From Ramlibacter sp. (GTDB lineage: Bacteria > Pseudomonadota > Gammaproteobacteria > Burkholderiales > Burkholderiaceae_C): DNA of 5,069 bases. Below the pieces are notes generated by a model, which worked only from the letters and a program-made list of their open reading frames with translations, did no database searches and was not told the DNA's origin. Each line of letters starts with the position of its first letter. The stretch's first letter is position 1. The translations under genes and the position numbers were made by a program. Of this stretch, positions 1 to 4,711 are shown piece by piece. The DNA is taken from NCBI GenBank assembly GCA_023701085.1, contig JAMPXR010000223.1, positions 1 through 5,069 on the forward strand, given 5' to 3'.

Positions 1-1205
1 CGCGCAGCCTCGATCGCCGCGTTGAGCGCCAGCAGATTGGTCTGCGCCGCGATCTCCTTGATGACGTTGGCGATCGACGAGATCTCCGCGGCGCGGTTCT
101 CGAGCGAACGGATCTTCTCTGCCGCAGCGGACACCGAACCAGCGATGCGTTGCATCTCCTCGGTGGCGTGGGTCACCTTGGCCTCGCCGCTCTCGGCCAG
201 CGCCGCCGCCGACGACGAGTTGCCTTCGGTATCGCGGGCGCTGTCGGAAATGTGATTGATCGACACCGTCATCTGCTCGATCGCCGCCGCCATCGACGAG
301 GTCGAGTCGGCCTGGCGATGGGCCGCCTGCGCCACCTGGTCGGAAGCATGGGCGATGTTCTCCGCCGTGCCCTTGAGCTCGATTGCGCCGCCCGAGATCT
401 CCCTCACCATGTCACGGATGGAACGCAGCATCTGGGTCAGGCCATGGAGCAGGCTGCCGGACGGTGCGTTGCGCATCTCGACGGTAAGGTCGCCAGCCGC
501 CGCCCGCTCCATCAGCTGCAGCGCCTCGGCCGGCTCGCCGCCGATCTGACGCAGCACCGAGCGCGCCACCAGCACCGCAATGCCGACGATGAGCGCCAGC
601 AGCACCACGCCGACACCGAGGTCGAACAGCAGGCGCTGGTAGACCGCCGCATCGACATCGTCGACATAGACGCCGGTGCCTATCACCCAGCCCCAGGGCT
701 TGAACGTGGAGACGTACTGCAGCTTGGCCACCGGCTGAGTCGTACCCGGCCGCGGAAAGGCGGTATCGACAAAACCGCTGCCCTGGCTGCTGGCAGTCTG
801 GGTGAGGTCCTTGATGGTGAAGCGACCGTCGCCGTCGCGCAGGTCGAGCTTGCTCTGCCCCTTCCACTCCGGCCGGAAGGGATGCATCACCGACACGCCG
901 TCCAGGCTCCAGATGTACATGTACTCGGCCTTGCCATCGACGCCGCCGTAACGCATCGCCGCCAGCGTCGCGGCCGCACGGGCGCGGGCCTCGTCCTCGC
1001 TGAGCGTCCCCTTTGCGGCCTGGCCGTGATAGTCGGCGACGATCTGTTCGGCGGACTGGACGATGGCCTGGATCTGGGCGCGCCGTCCGTCCATCAAGTC
1101 ACGCTTGACGCCCATCGCGCCGATGAAATTGGTGAGCAGCAGCCCGATCAGCGCGGCAACCACCAGCAGCGTGATACGGGTTCTAAGCTTGAGTTTGTCC
1201 AGCAT
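1..1205 (-). CDS. Methyl-accepting chemotaxis protein with periplasmic cache sensor (3' end outside window)
   Basis: This is a transmembrane chemoreceptor that signals through CheW/CheA to the flagellar motor. I translated the minus strand from ATG 1205-1203; 401 codons are visible and the frame is open to the window edge. The order is: short basic N-terminus, TM1 at about residues 11-30, periplasmic region about 31-192, TM2 about 193-214, HAMP about 216-268, then the coiled-coil signalling domain. The periplasmic part looks like a single-cache (sCache_2) sensor, with YMYIWSLDGVSVMHPF at 95-110, KLDLRDGDG at 119-127 and KPWGWVIGTGVYVDD at 169-183. The visible protein stops at QTNLLALNAAIEAA (388-401), just inside the conserved hairpin tip, so the rest of the signalling domain and any CheR/CheB tail lie outside. 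The start is supported by AGGGAG at 1218-1213, 7 nt upstream. Cache sensors of this type often bind small organic acids, but the ligand cannot be read from sequence. A sigma-28-like promoter lies upstream, which fits the flagellar regulon. Confidence 0.95.
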   Translation of the reverse strand, partial: MLDKLKLRTRITLLVVAALIGLLLTNFIGAMGVKRDLMDGRRAQIQAIVQSAEQIVADYHGQAAKGTLSEDEARARAAATLAAMRYGGVDGKAEYMYIWSLDGVSVMHPFRPEWKGQSKLDLRDGDGRFTIKDLTQTASSQGSGFVDTAFPRPGTTQPVAKLQYVSTFKPWGWVIGTGVYVDDVDAAVYQRLLFDLGVGVVLLALIVGIAVLVARSVLRQIGGEPAEALQLMERAAAGDLTVEMRNAPSGSLLHGLTQMLRSIRDMVREISGGAIELKGTAENIAHASDQVAQAAHRQADSTSSMAAAIEQMTVSINHISDSARDTEGNSSSAAALAESGEAKVTHATEEMQRIAGSVSAAAEKIRSLENRAAEISSIANVIKEIAAQTNLLALNAAIEAA

Positions 1206-1233
1206 GATGCGACTCCCTGATTGCCGCACGTCC

Positions 1234-1248
1234 GTCTGCGGTGCAGAC
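1234..1248 (-). repeat. Small inverted repeat in the chemoreceptor 5' leader
   Basis: GTCTGC (1234-1239) and GCAGAC (1243-1248) form a perfect 6-bp stem with a 3-nt loop. It lies between the proposed sigma-28 promoter and the ribosome binding site of the chemoreceptor gene, so it would be part of the leader mRNA. Any effect on translation is a guess; a stem this short can arise by chance in GC-rich DNA. Confidence 0.4.
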
Positions 1249-1268
1249 ATCGGCGTTCGTCCTAACAC

Positions 1269-1295
1269 TTAACGGACGGGTCCGATCTGACTTTA
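1269..1295 (-). promoter_or_regulatory. Candidate sigma-28 (FliA) promoter for the chemoreceptor gene
   Basis: The minus strand reads TAAAGTCA (1295-1288), an 11-nt spacer, then TCCGTTAA (1276-1269). The flagellar sigma-28 consensus is TAAAGTTT-N11-GCCGATAA, so the match is 6 of 8 in each box with exactly the expected spacing. Transcription would begin near 1262 and leave a leader of about 55-60 nt before ATG 1205. Chemoreceptor genes are classic FliA targets, so sequence and context agree. The promoter lies downstream of the nif 3' hairpin, which implies the chemoreceptor has its own transcript. Confidence 0.7.
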
Positions 1296-1322
1296 GTGTT
1301 CCGCACCGGCTACCGCCAGCGG

Positions 1323-1342
1323 TTTCCGCCGAACGGCGGAAA
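1323..1342. repeat. Perfect 9-bp palindrome between nif and the chemoreceptor gene
   Basis: TTTCCGCCG (1323-1331), AA, CGGCGGAAA (1334-1342) is an exact inverted repeat with a 2-nt centre. It sits about 28 bp upstream of the -35 box of the proposed sigma-28 promoter and about 25 bp past the nif 3' hairpin. It could be an operator for a dimeric regulator, a second stem in the nif 3' end, or a REP-like unit. Neither strand has a T-run after it, so it is not a standard terminator. Confidence 0.5.
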
Positions 1343-1366
1343 ATGCCGTATGCATCCCCGAACGCA

Positions 1367-1401
1367 AGCGGGCCGCGCTCCAAGATGGAACGCGGCCCGC
1401 T
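1367..1401 (-). terminator. Long hairpin at the 3' end of the nif operon, probable terminator
   Basis: AGCGGGCCGCGCTCC (1367-1381) and GGAACGCGGCCCGCT (1387-1401) pair over 15 positions around a 5-nt loop. The only departure is one position that forms a G-U wobble in the minus-strand RNA. The stem starts 19 bp after the stop codon of the last nif-side gene. The following RNA begins UUGCGUUCGG, so there is no real U-tract. It may act as a 3'-end stabiliser or a Rho-assisted terminator rather than a strict intrinsic terminator. Confidence 0.7.
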
Positions 1402-1420
1402 GTAGTGCACTACCGGGAGC

Positions 1421-1690
1421 TTAGTCTTCGACCACTTCGGCGACCACGACGCCGATTGCGACGTCGGGATCCTTGGTGAGTGCCAGACAGTGGTCGCCGT
1501 TGGCGATCAGGTACAGGTTGAAGCCCGGCGCGGTCAGCGCCGGCCCCAGGCGCGGCGGCATGTCGTCGTCGGAACAATAGGTGAAGCGCAGGTTGGGCCA
1601 GCGCACGCGCATGGTACTGACCACCGCCTCACCGGCGCCCTGCTCGGACACCATCGCGGCGACGGCGCCCAGGATATCGTTGCTGATCAT
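1421..1690 (-). CDS. 89-residue conserved-looking protein of unknown function, coupled to nifY
   Basis: A small soluble protein with no signal peptide or membrane segment; I do not recognise a characterised function. The N-terminal third looks helical (about 4-30). A motif RWPNLRFTYCSDDDMPP follows at 30-46, then LGPALTAPGFNLYLIANGDHCLAL (from 48, predicted strands), and an acidic hydrophobic tail ending VVAEVVED. Cys39 and Cys68, with Asp41-43 and His67, could be metal ligands, which is speculation. From memory it may belong to a DUF family seen near nif genes (possibly DUF6129); I could not verify this. The start ATG overlaps the nifY stop as ATGA (1687-1690), and a strong GAGGAGG at 1704-1698 sits 7 nt upstream within the nifY coding sequence, so translation is probably coupled. 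It is the last gene before the operon's 3' hairpin. The context points to a role in nitrogenase maturation or protection, but this is inference from position. Confidence 0.88.
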   Translation of the reverse strand: MISNDILGAVAAMVSEQGAGEAVVSTMRVRWPNLRFTYCSDDDMPPRLGPALTAPGFNLYLIANGDHCLALTKDPDVAIGVVVAEVVED

Positions 1691-2409
1691 GCCTCAGCCT
1701 CCTCGTCGGCGGTGAACTGGGCAAGGCTGGGCGCTTCGCGGCCGATCACCTTGGCCAGCCAGGGCGGCGGACGCTTCAGCGTGCCCTGCAGCTGCCGCAG
1801 CACTTCGCGGGCCTCGCCGCCGACCGGGAACTTGACCGGGTGGATGCCGGCACGCACCACCTTGGCGGCAGCCGGGCCGCCGATGGACTGCATGTAGGCG
1901 AGATGACAATCACCGATCAGCGCGGCGCGGGCGACATTGCGGTCGTCGGCCTCGTCGGCGGCTTCAGTGCTGCGCACGGCGGTCAGCCAGATGCCTTCTT
2001 CGGTCACCTGGTACACCAGGAAGCGCGTGCAGGAGCCGAAATGGCCGTCGAGCAGTTCCCCGGTGTTGGATGCGACCGCAACGCGCAACGCCCCTTCGCA
2101 GGCGGGCACATCACTGTCGGGAACGGGCTCGCCGTCGCTCAGCCCCTCGCCCCACAGGAAGCGCACCGCGGCCTTGAGCGCGCCGGCGTCGACACCGGGA
2201 TCCACGATCTCGTCGCCCTGCAGCAGCGCCTTGAGATCCTCGACCGTGACGCGGGCGAGCTTTTCATCGGTAACGGGCAGGCCGAGCCGGTCGCCCAGGG
2301 CGCGAACGAAGGCAACGACTTCGACGCCGGGCAGTGCGCGCGCCGCCATGGCGATGCGCAATGCGGCCTCACGGGTAACGGGACTGCCGTGCGGGCTAGC
2401 GGTATTCAT
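1687..2409 (-). CDS. nifY: NifY/NafY-type FeMo-cofactor-binding nitrogenase chaperone
   Basis: A 240-residue cytoplasmic protein of the NifX/NifY/NafY family, which bind FeMo-co or its precursors; NafY also binds apo-MoFe protein. Two domains are visible. Residues about 10-90 form a helical N-terminal domain (REAALRIAMAARALPGVEV at 13-31; ALKAAVRFLWGEGL at 77-90), like the NafY apo-dinitrogenase-binding domain. Residues about 107-215 form the iron-molybdenum cofactor domain, with LRVAVAS, LDGHFGSCTRFLVYQV (120-135) and YMQSIGGPAAAKVVRAGIHP (172-191). His123 in DGHFGSC aligns with the FeMo-co ligand His121 of A. vinelandii NafY, so the cofactor site looks intact. The length is close to NafY, about 240. 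I chose ATG 2409 because GAGG (2419-2416) precedes it by 6 nt. ATG 2421 lacks a Shine-Dalgarno, and a farther GTG at 2475 would run translation through a hairpin. The position after nifT matches nifY; the domain make-up fits nafY equally, so the symbol is a positional choice. Confidence 0.93.
   Translation of the reverse strand: MNTASPHGSPVTREAALRIAMAARALPGVEVVAFVRALGDRLGLPVTDEKLARVTVEDLKALLQGDEIVDPGVDAGALKAAVRFLWGEGLSDGEPVPDSDVPACEGALRVAVASNTGELLDGHFGSCTRFLVYQVTEEGIWLTAVRSTEAADEADDRNVARAALIGDCHLAYMQSIGGPAAAKVVRAGIHPVKFPVGGEAREVLRQLQGTLKRPPPWLAKVIGREAPSLAQFTADEEAEA
1698..1704 (-). promoter_or_regulatory. Strong Shine-Dalgarno inside the nifY 3' end
   Basis: GAGGAGG on the minus strand lies within the Asp-Glu-Glu codons near the end of nifY, 7 nt before the ATG at 1690. 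Together with the 4-bp ATGA overlap it fixes the start of the 89-residue gene and supports translational coupling. Confidence 0.8.
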
Positions 2410-2415
2410 GACGAG

Positions 2416-2419
2416 CCTC
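2416..2419 (-). promoter_or_regulatory. Shine-Dalgarno that selects the nifY start
   Basis: GAGG on the minus strand (2419-2416) is 6 nt before ATG 2409. The competing in-frame ATG at 2421 overlaps this site and has only CCGAATTCCG before it, so the downstream start is preferred. Confidence 0.65.
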
Positions 2420-2441
2420 ATCGGAATTCGGGCTGAAAGAA

Positions 2442-2465
2442 GGGGACCGCCCCTTGGGCGGCCCC
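2442..2465 (-). terminator. GC-rich hairpin between fdxN and nifY, attenuator or partial terminator
   Basis: In the minus-strand RNA, GGGGCCGCC pairs with GGCGGUCCCC around a short loop, with one bulged U. The next bases are UUCUUUC, an imperfect pyrimidine run. The stem starts about 10 nt after the ferredoxin stop codon and ends about 32 nt before the nifY ATG. The shape is that of a weak intrinsic terminator. Since nifY has no evident promoter of its own, partial read-through is the likely arrangement, lowering nifY and the 89-residue gene relative to the genes before them. Confidence 0.6.
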
Positions 2466-2475
2466 GTTGTCGCAC

Positions 2476-2679
2476 TTAGGCCGCGATCGGCACGATACAG
2501 GCGTCGCCTGCAGGACAGACGGCCAGGCACTGGGGCTCGTCGAACTCGCCTTCGCACTCGGTACAGGTGTCCTTGTTGATCTTGAAGATGCCGCCCTTGT
2601 CGGTGATCGACTTGGTCGGGCACACCGGCTTGCAGTCGCCACAGGACGTGCATTCGTCCAGCACAATTTTCAGAGCCAT
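2476..2679 (-). CDS. fdxN: 2[4Fe-4S] ferredoxin, nif-linked FdxN type
   Basis: A 67-residue low-potential electron carrier, complete. The first cluster motif is C10-x2-C13-x2-C16-x3-C20-Pro; the second is C39-x2-C42-x8-C51-x3-C55-Pro. The 8-residue stretch between C42 and C51 (EGEFDEPQ) replaces the usual 2 and is typical of FdxN/Alvin-type ferredoxins, whose clusters have unusually low potentials. A ninth Cys (C61) lies in the short tail. ATG 2679 has GGAG at 2691-2688, 8 nt upstream. The gene lies 27 bp after nifT and 66 bp before nifY on the same strand, so it is an operon member. In Azoarcus sp. BH72 a ferredoxin gene cotranscribed with nifHDK was reported to affect N2 fixation and nitrogenase switch-off (from memory). 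That supports a role in electron supply to nitrogenase or its regulation, but the direct partner here is unknown. Confidence 0.95.
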   Translation of the reverse strand: MALKIVLDECTSCGDCKPVCPTKSITDKGGIFKINKDTCTECEGEFDEPQCLAVCPAGDACIVPIAA

Positions 2680-2700
2680 GATTCTTTCTCCAGTGAAAAC

Positions 2701-2718
2701 GCGCCCTTACTCGGGCGC
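2701..2718 (-). repeat. Small hairpin over the nifT stop codon
   Basis: GCGCCC (2701-2706) and GGGCGC (2713-2718) form a perfect 6-bp stem with a 6-nt loop that contains the TAA stop of nifT. The minus-strand RNA continues GUUUUCACUGGAG, so a 4-U run follows and then the ferredoxin ribosome binding site. It could be a weak attenuator or could affect re-initiation; a ribosome finishing nifT would melt it. Confidence 0.4.
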
Positions 2719-2931
2719 ATCCACACGCTTGGCGCGCACGGTGATCGGCAGCTTGGGCGGAGCATCCAGCGGCTCGACGTAGTACTCGCCGCCGTTGAGC
2801 AGCTTGAGCGCACCACCCCACTTGTCAGCCTGATCGAACTCGATGGAGACGATGTCGTCCTCGAGGTCGCGCTTGGGCAGGTAGAACGACAGCCCACCGG
2901 CAGCGGTCTTGCGGATCATGATGTTGGCCAC
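2707..2931 (-). CDS. nifT: Nitrogen fixation protein NifT (FixU)
   Basis: A 74-residue soluble protein of the NifT/FixU family, typically about 70 residues and encoded right after nifK. Its biochemical role is not established; it is dispensable for N2 fixation in the species tested. The family pattern is clear: N-terminal MIRK (5-8), GLSFYLPKRDLED, IVSIEFD, the WGG turn, GGEYYVEPLD, and the C-terminal PPKLPITVRAKR. It probably folds as a small beta-rich domain. The start is GTG at 2931-2929, preceded by GGAG at 2942-2939 with 7-nt spacing. This gives an N-terminus (ANIMIRK) that lines up with NifT of A. vinelandii. A nearby ATG at 2938 is out of frame, and the internal ATG at residue 5 would cut the conserved beginning. 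A 107-bp gap with a strong hairpin separates it from nifK; 27 bp separate it from the ferredoxin gene. Confidence 0.95.
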   Translation of the reverse strand: MANIMIRKTAAGGLSFYLPKRDLEDDIVSIEFDQADKWGGALKLLNGGEYYVEPLDAPPKLPITVRAKRVDAPE

Positions 2932-2938
2932 AACTCAT

Positions 2939-2942
2939 CTCC
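2939..2942 (-). promoter_or_regulatory. Shine-Dalgarno supporting a GTG start for nifT
   Basis: GGAG on the minus strand (2942-2939) lies 7 nt before GTG 2931. No in-frame ATG is available between this site and the conserved MIRK, so the GTG start is favoured. Confidence 0.7.
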
Positions 2943-2998
2943 AGTTGAGCGCGCGCAGACACCGTGGCGCCTGCGTGCGGGATTCGCAAACGTGAAAG

Positions 2999-3028
2999 CG
3001 GGACGGGGGCCCGAAGGCGCCCGTCCCG
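2999..3028 (-). terminator. UUCG-capped hairpin after nifK, stabiliser or partial terminator
   Basis: In the minus-strand RNA the stem CGGGACGGGCGCC pairs with GGCCCCCGUCCCG, with one C-C mismatch inside. It is closed by the very stable C(UUCG)G tetraloop. The stem begins 10 nt after the nifK stop codon and is followed by CUUUCACG, which has only a 3-U run. Such structures at the end of a highly expressed gene commonly block 3' exonucleases; partial termination is also possible. Transcription must continue to reach nifT and the ferredoxin gene, since no promoter is evident in the gap. Confidence 0.65.
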
Positions 3029-3038
3029 GGATCGCTGA

Positions 3039-4607
3039 TTAGCGAACGAGGTCGTAGTTGTAGTCGGTGGTACCCATGCCGCGGGTTTCGTCGTCCAGAC
3101 GCTCGAGGACGGCGTTCACCAGGGTGGTCAGCACGTACATCGCGCCTTCGTAGCCCAGGGTCGTCATGCGGTGCAGGTGGTGACGGTCGAAGATCGGGAA
3201 GCCGAGGCGGATCAGCGGAACCTCGAATTCCTTGCCCTTGTAGACCGTGTCACGCTGGATGTACTTACCGTAGGAGTTGCCGATCAGGAAATCGGGCTTC
3301 TCGGTGAAGCACAGGGAGCGCATGTGCCACAGATCGTTACCGACGTAGATCTTGCAGTTGGCGCCGTGCTTGTAGCCGTCGAGCACCTTCTGCACCGCCT
3401 TGCCCCAGCGCTTGTTGGCGTTGTTCGACAGGATGTGGATCGGCTCAGCACCCAGTTCGAGCAGGATCTTGACCATGCCGATGACGAAGTCGGGATCGCC
3501 GTACAGCGCGAACTTCTTGCCATGCAGCCAGGTGTGGGAGTCCTGCATCATGTCGACCAGGCGGCCGCGCTCGAGGGCCAGCTCTTCCGGGATCGCCTTG
3601 CCGGTGATCTCGGAGACCTTCATCAGGAACTCGTCGGTCCAGTCCAGGCCCATCGGAATGTTGAGCTTGGGCACGTCGTGGTTCCACACGGTCTCGGCGA
3701 ACTTCTTCGACTTGTCCGACTGCCACGGCTGGAGGAACACCGTGTTGAGCGCGTTCGGCGCATCGCTGATCTCGTCCATGGTGGTGCCGCCGGAGTACAT
3801 GCGGAACTCGCCGTCGGACGGGGTATCGAGGACGTCGCTCGGGTCGGACAGCAGGGTCGCATCGACGCCCATCTGACCCATCATGCGCTTGATGACGCGG
3901 TAGTTGCCGAGGTAGGTTTCGAAGCCCGGCACGAAGTTCAGCTTGCCGTTGCTGCCGATCACCTTGCCTTCCATCTTGTTCAAGGTGAAGAAGCGGGCGA
4001 TGCCTTCGAACATGTTGTCCCAGCCGGTGGTGTGGCTACCGACGAAGGACGGGGTGTGGGCGAACGGAACCGGGTATTCCTGGGGAACGTGACCGGCCTT
4101 CTTGGCGTTGTTGATGAAGGCGTTCAGGTCGTCGCCGATCACCTCGGCCATGCAGGTGGTGGAGACCGCGATCATGTCGGGCTTGTAGATCGCCTTGGCG
4201 TTCTCGAGGCCGTCGAACATGTTCTTCTGGCCGCCGAACACCGCGGCATCTTCCGTCATGGAGTCGGACACGCAGGAGACCGGTTCCTTGAAGTGACGGT
4301 TGAAGTAGGTGCGGAAGTAGGCGACGCAACCCTGCGAACCATGCACGTAGGGCATCGTGTTCTTGAAGCCGAGCGAGCACAGCACCGCGCCCAGCGGCTG
4401 GCAAGCCTTGGCGGGGTTGATGGTGATCGCTTCGCGCTTGAAGTTGATGTCCTGGTATTCCTTGGACGTCGTCCATTCGAACGTTTCCAGAACCTTGTCG
4501 GCCGGAACGCGCTCTTCGTACAGGTCCTGCTTGCGCTTCAGGTTTTCCTTGTAGTCGTCGTCACGGAACAGCGGGTAACACGGCTTGATATCGTCTACGG
4601 CTTGCAT
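3039..4607 (-). CDS. nifK: Nitrogenase molybdenum-iron protein beta chain NifK
   Basis: The beta subunit of the alpha2-beta2 MoFe protein, which shares the P-cluster with NifD and docks the Fe protein during N2 reduction. The gene is complete at 522 residues; A. vinelandii NifK has 523. All beta-chain P-cluster ligands are present: Cys69 in NPAKACQPLG, Cys94 in HGSQGCVAYFR, Cys152 in STTCMAEVIGDD, and Ser187 in HTPSFVGSH (70, 95, 153 and 188 in A. vinelandii). Other hallmarks are SCVSDSMTEDAAVFGGQ (111-127), VPGFETYLGN, LDWTDEFLMKVSEITG, DPDFVIGMVK, KRWGKAVQ, IGNSYGKYIQRD and the C-terminal TDYNYDLVR. ATG 4607 has AAGGAG at 4621-4616, 8 nt upstream, and the N-terminus matches the family. The gene is 104 bp from nifD and 107 bp from nifT, with a hairpin in each gap. 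The visible sequence gives no sign of damage; the product should be a functional Mo-nitrogenase subunit rather than a VnfK/AnfK form. Confidence 0.99.
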   Translation of the reverse strand: MQAVDDIKPCYPLFRDDDYKENLKRKQDLYEERVPADKVLETFEWTTSKEYQDINFKREAITINPAKACQPLGAVLCSLGFKNTMPYVHGSQGCVAYFRTYFNRHFKEPVSCVSDSMTEDAAVFGGQKNMFDGLENAKAIYKPDMIAVSTTCMAEVIGDDLNAFINNAKKAGHVPQEYPVPFAHTPSFVGSHTTGWDNMFEGIARFFTLNKMEGKVIGSNGKLNFVPGFETYLGNYRVIKRMMGQMGVDATLLSDPSDVLDTPSDGEFRMYSGGTTMDEISDAPNALNTVFLQPWQSDKSKKFAETVWNHDVPKLNIPMGLDWTDEFLMKVSEITGKAIPEELALERGRLVDMMQDSHTWLHGKKFALYGDPDFVIGMVKILLELGAEPIHILSNNANKRWGKAVQKVLDGYKHGANCKIYVGNDLWHMRSLCFTEKPDFLIGNSYGKYIQRDTVYKGKEFEVPLIRLGFPIFDRHHLHRMTTLGYEGAMYVLTTLVNAVLERLDDETRGMGTTDYNYDLVR

Positions 4608-4665
4608 TTTTTCAGCTCCTTAACCCGGCCAGCAATCTGTGGACACGGGTTTGAGTGCATTCGAC

Positions 4666-4695
4666 ACCTGCTGCGCCGACCCCGGCGCAGCAGGT
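4666..4695 (-). repeat. Perfect 13-bp hairpin between nifD and nifK
   Basis: ACCTGCTGCGCCG (4666-4678), a 4-nt loop, and CGGCGCAGCAGGT (4683-4695) pair without mismatch. In the minus-strand RNA the stem starts 16 nt after the nifD stop codon and ends about 45 nt before the nifK ribosome binding site. The RNA after the stem reads GUCGAAUGCACU, with no U-tract, so this is not an intrinsic terminator. A role as a 3' stabiliser of the upstream nifHD mRNA or as a processing site is the more likely reading. Confidence 0.7.
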
Positions 4696-4711
4696 CCATC
4701 CGGAAGGTCGA

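Noticed and set aside
1..1205. A frameshifted or degraded chemoreceptor
   Set aside because: Manual translation from ATG 1205 stays open for 401 codons with all expected domains in order. The missing end is due only to the window boundary.
150..1220. 356-codon open frame on the plus strand opposite the chemoreceptor gene
   Set aside because: The minus strand encodes a clear cache-HAMP-signalling-domain protein with a good ribosome binding site. The plus frame gives an Arg/His-rich composition typical of an antisense shadow.
1840..2436. 198-codon open frame on the plus strand opposite nifY
   Set aside because: Antisense to a confidently recognised NifY/NafY family gene. The glycine/histidine-rich product has no family features.
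2410..2475. N-terminal extension of the NifY protein to GTG 2475
   Set aside because: The extra residues are Arg/Gly/Pro-rich, unlike the family. The region forms the fdxN-nifY hairpin, and ATG 2409 has a proper Shine-Dalgarno.
2932..3038. Possible internal sigma-54 (-24/-12) promoter before nifT
   Set aside because: TGGC and TGC fragments occur, but none on the minus strand has the GG-N10-GC spacing with the flanking consensus. The gap is better explained by the post-nifK hairpin.
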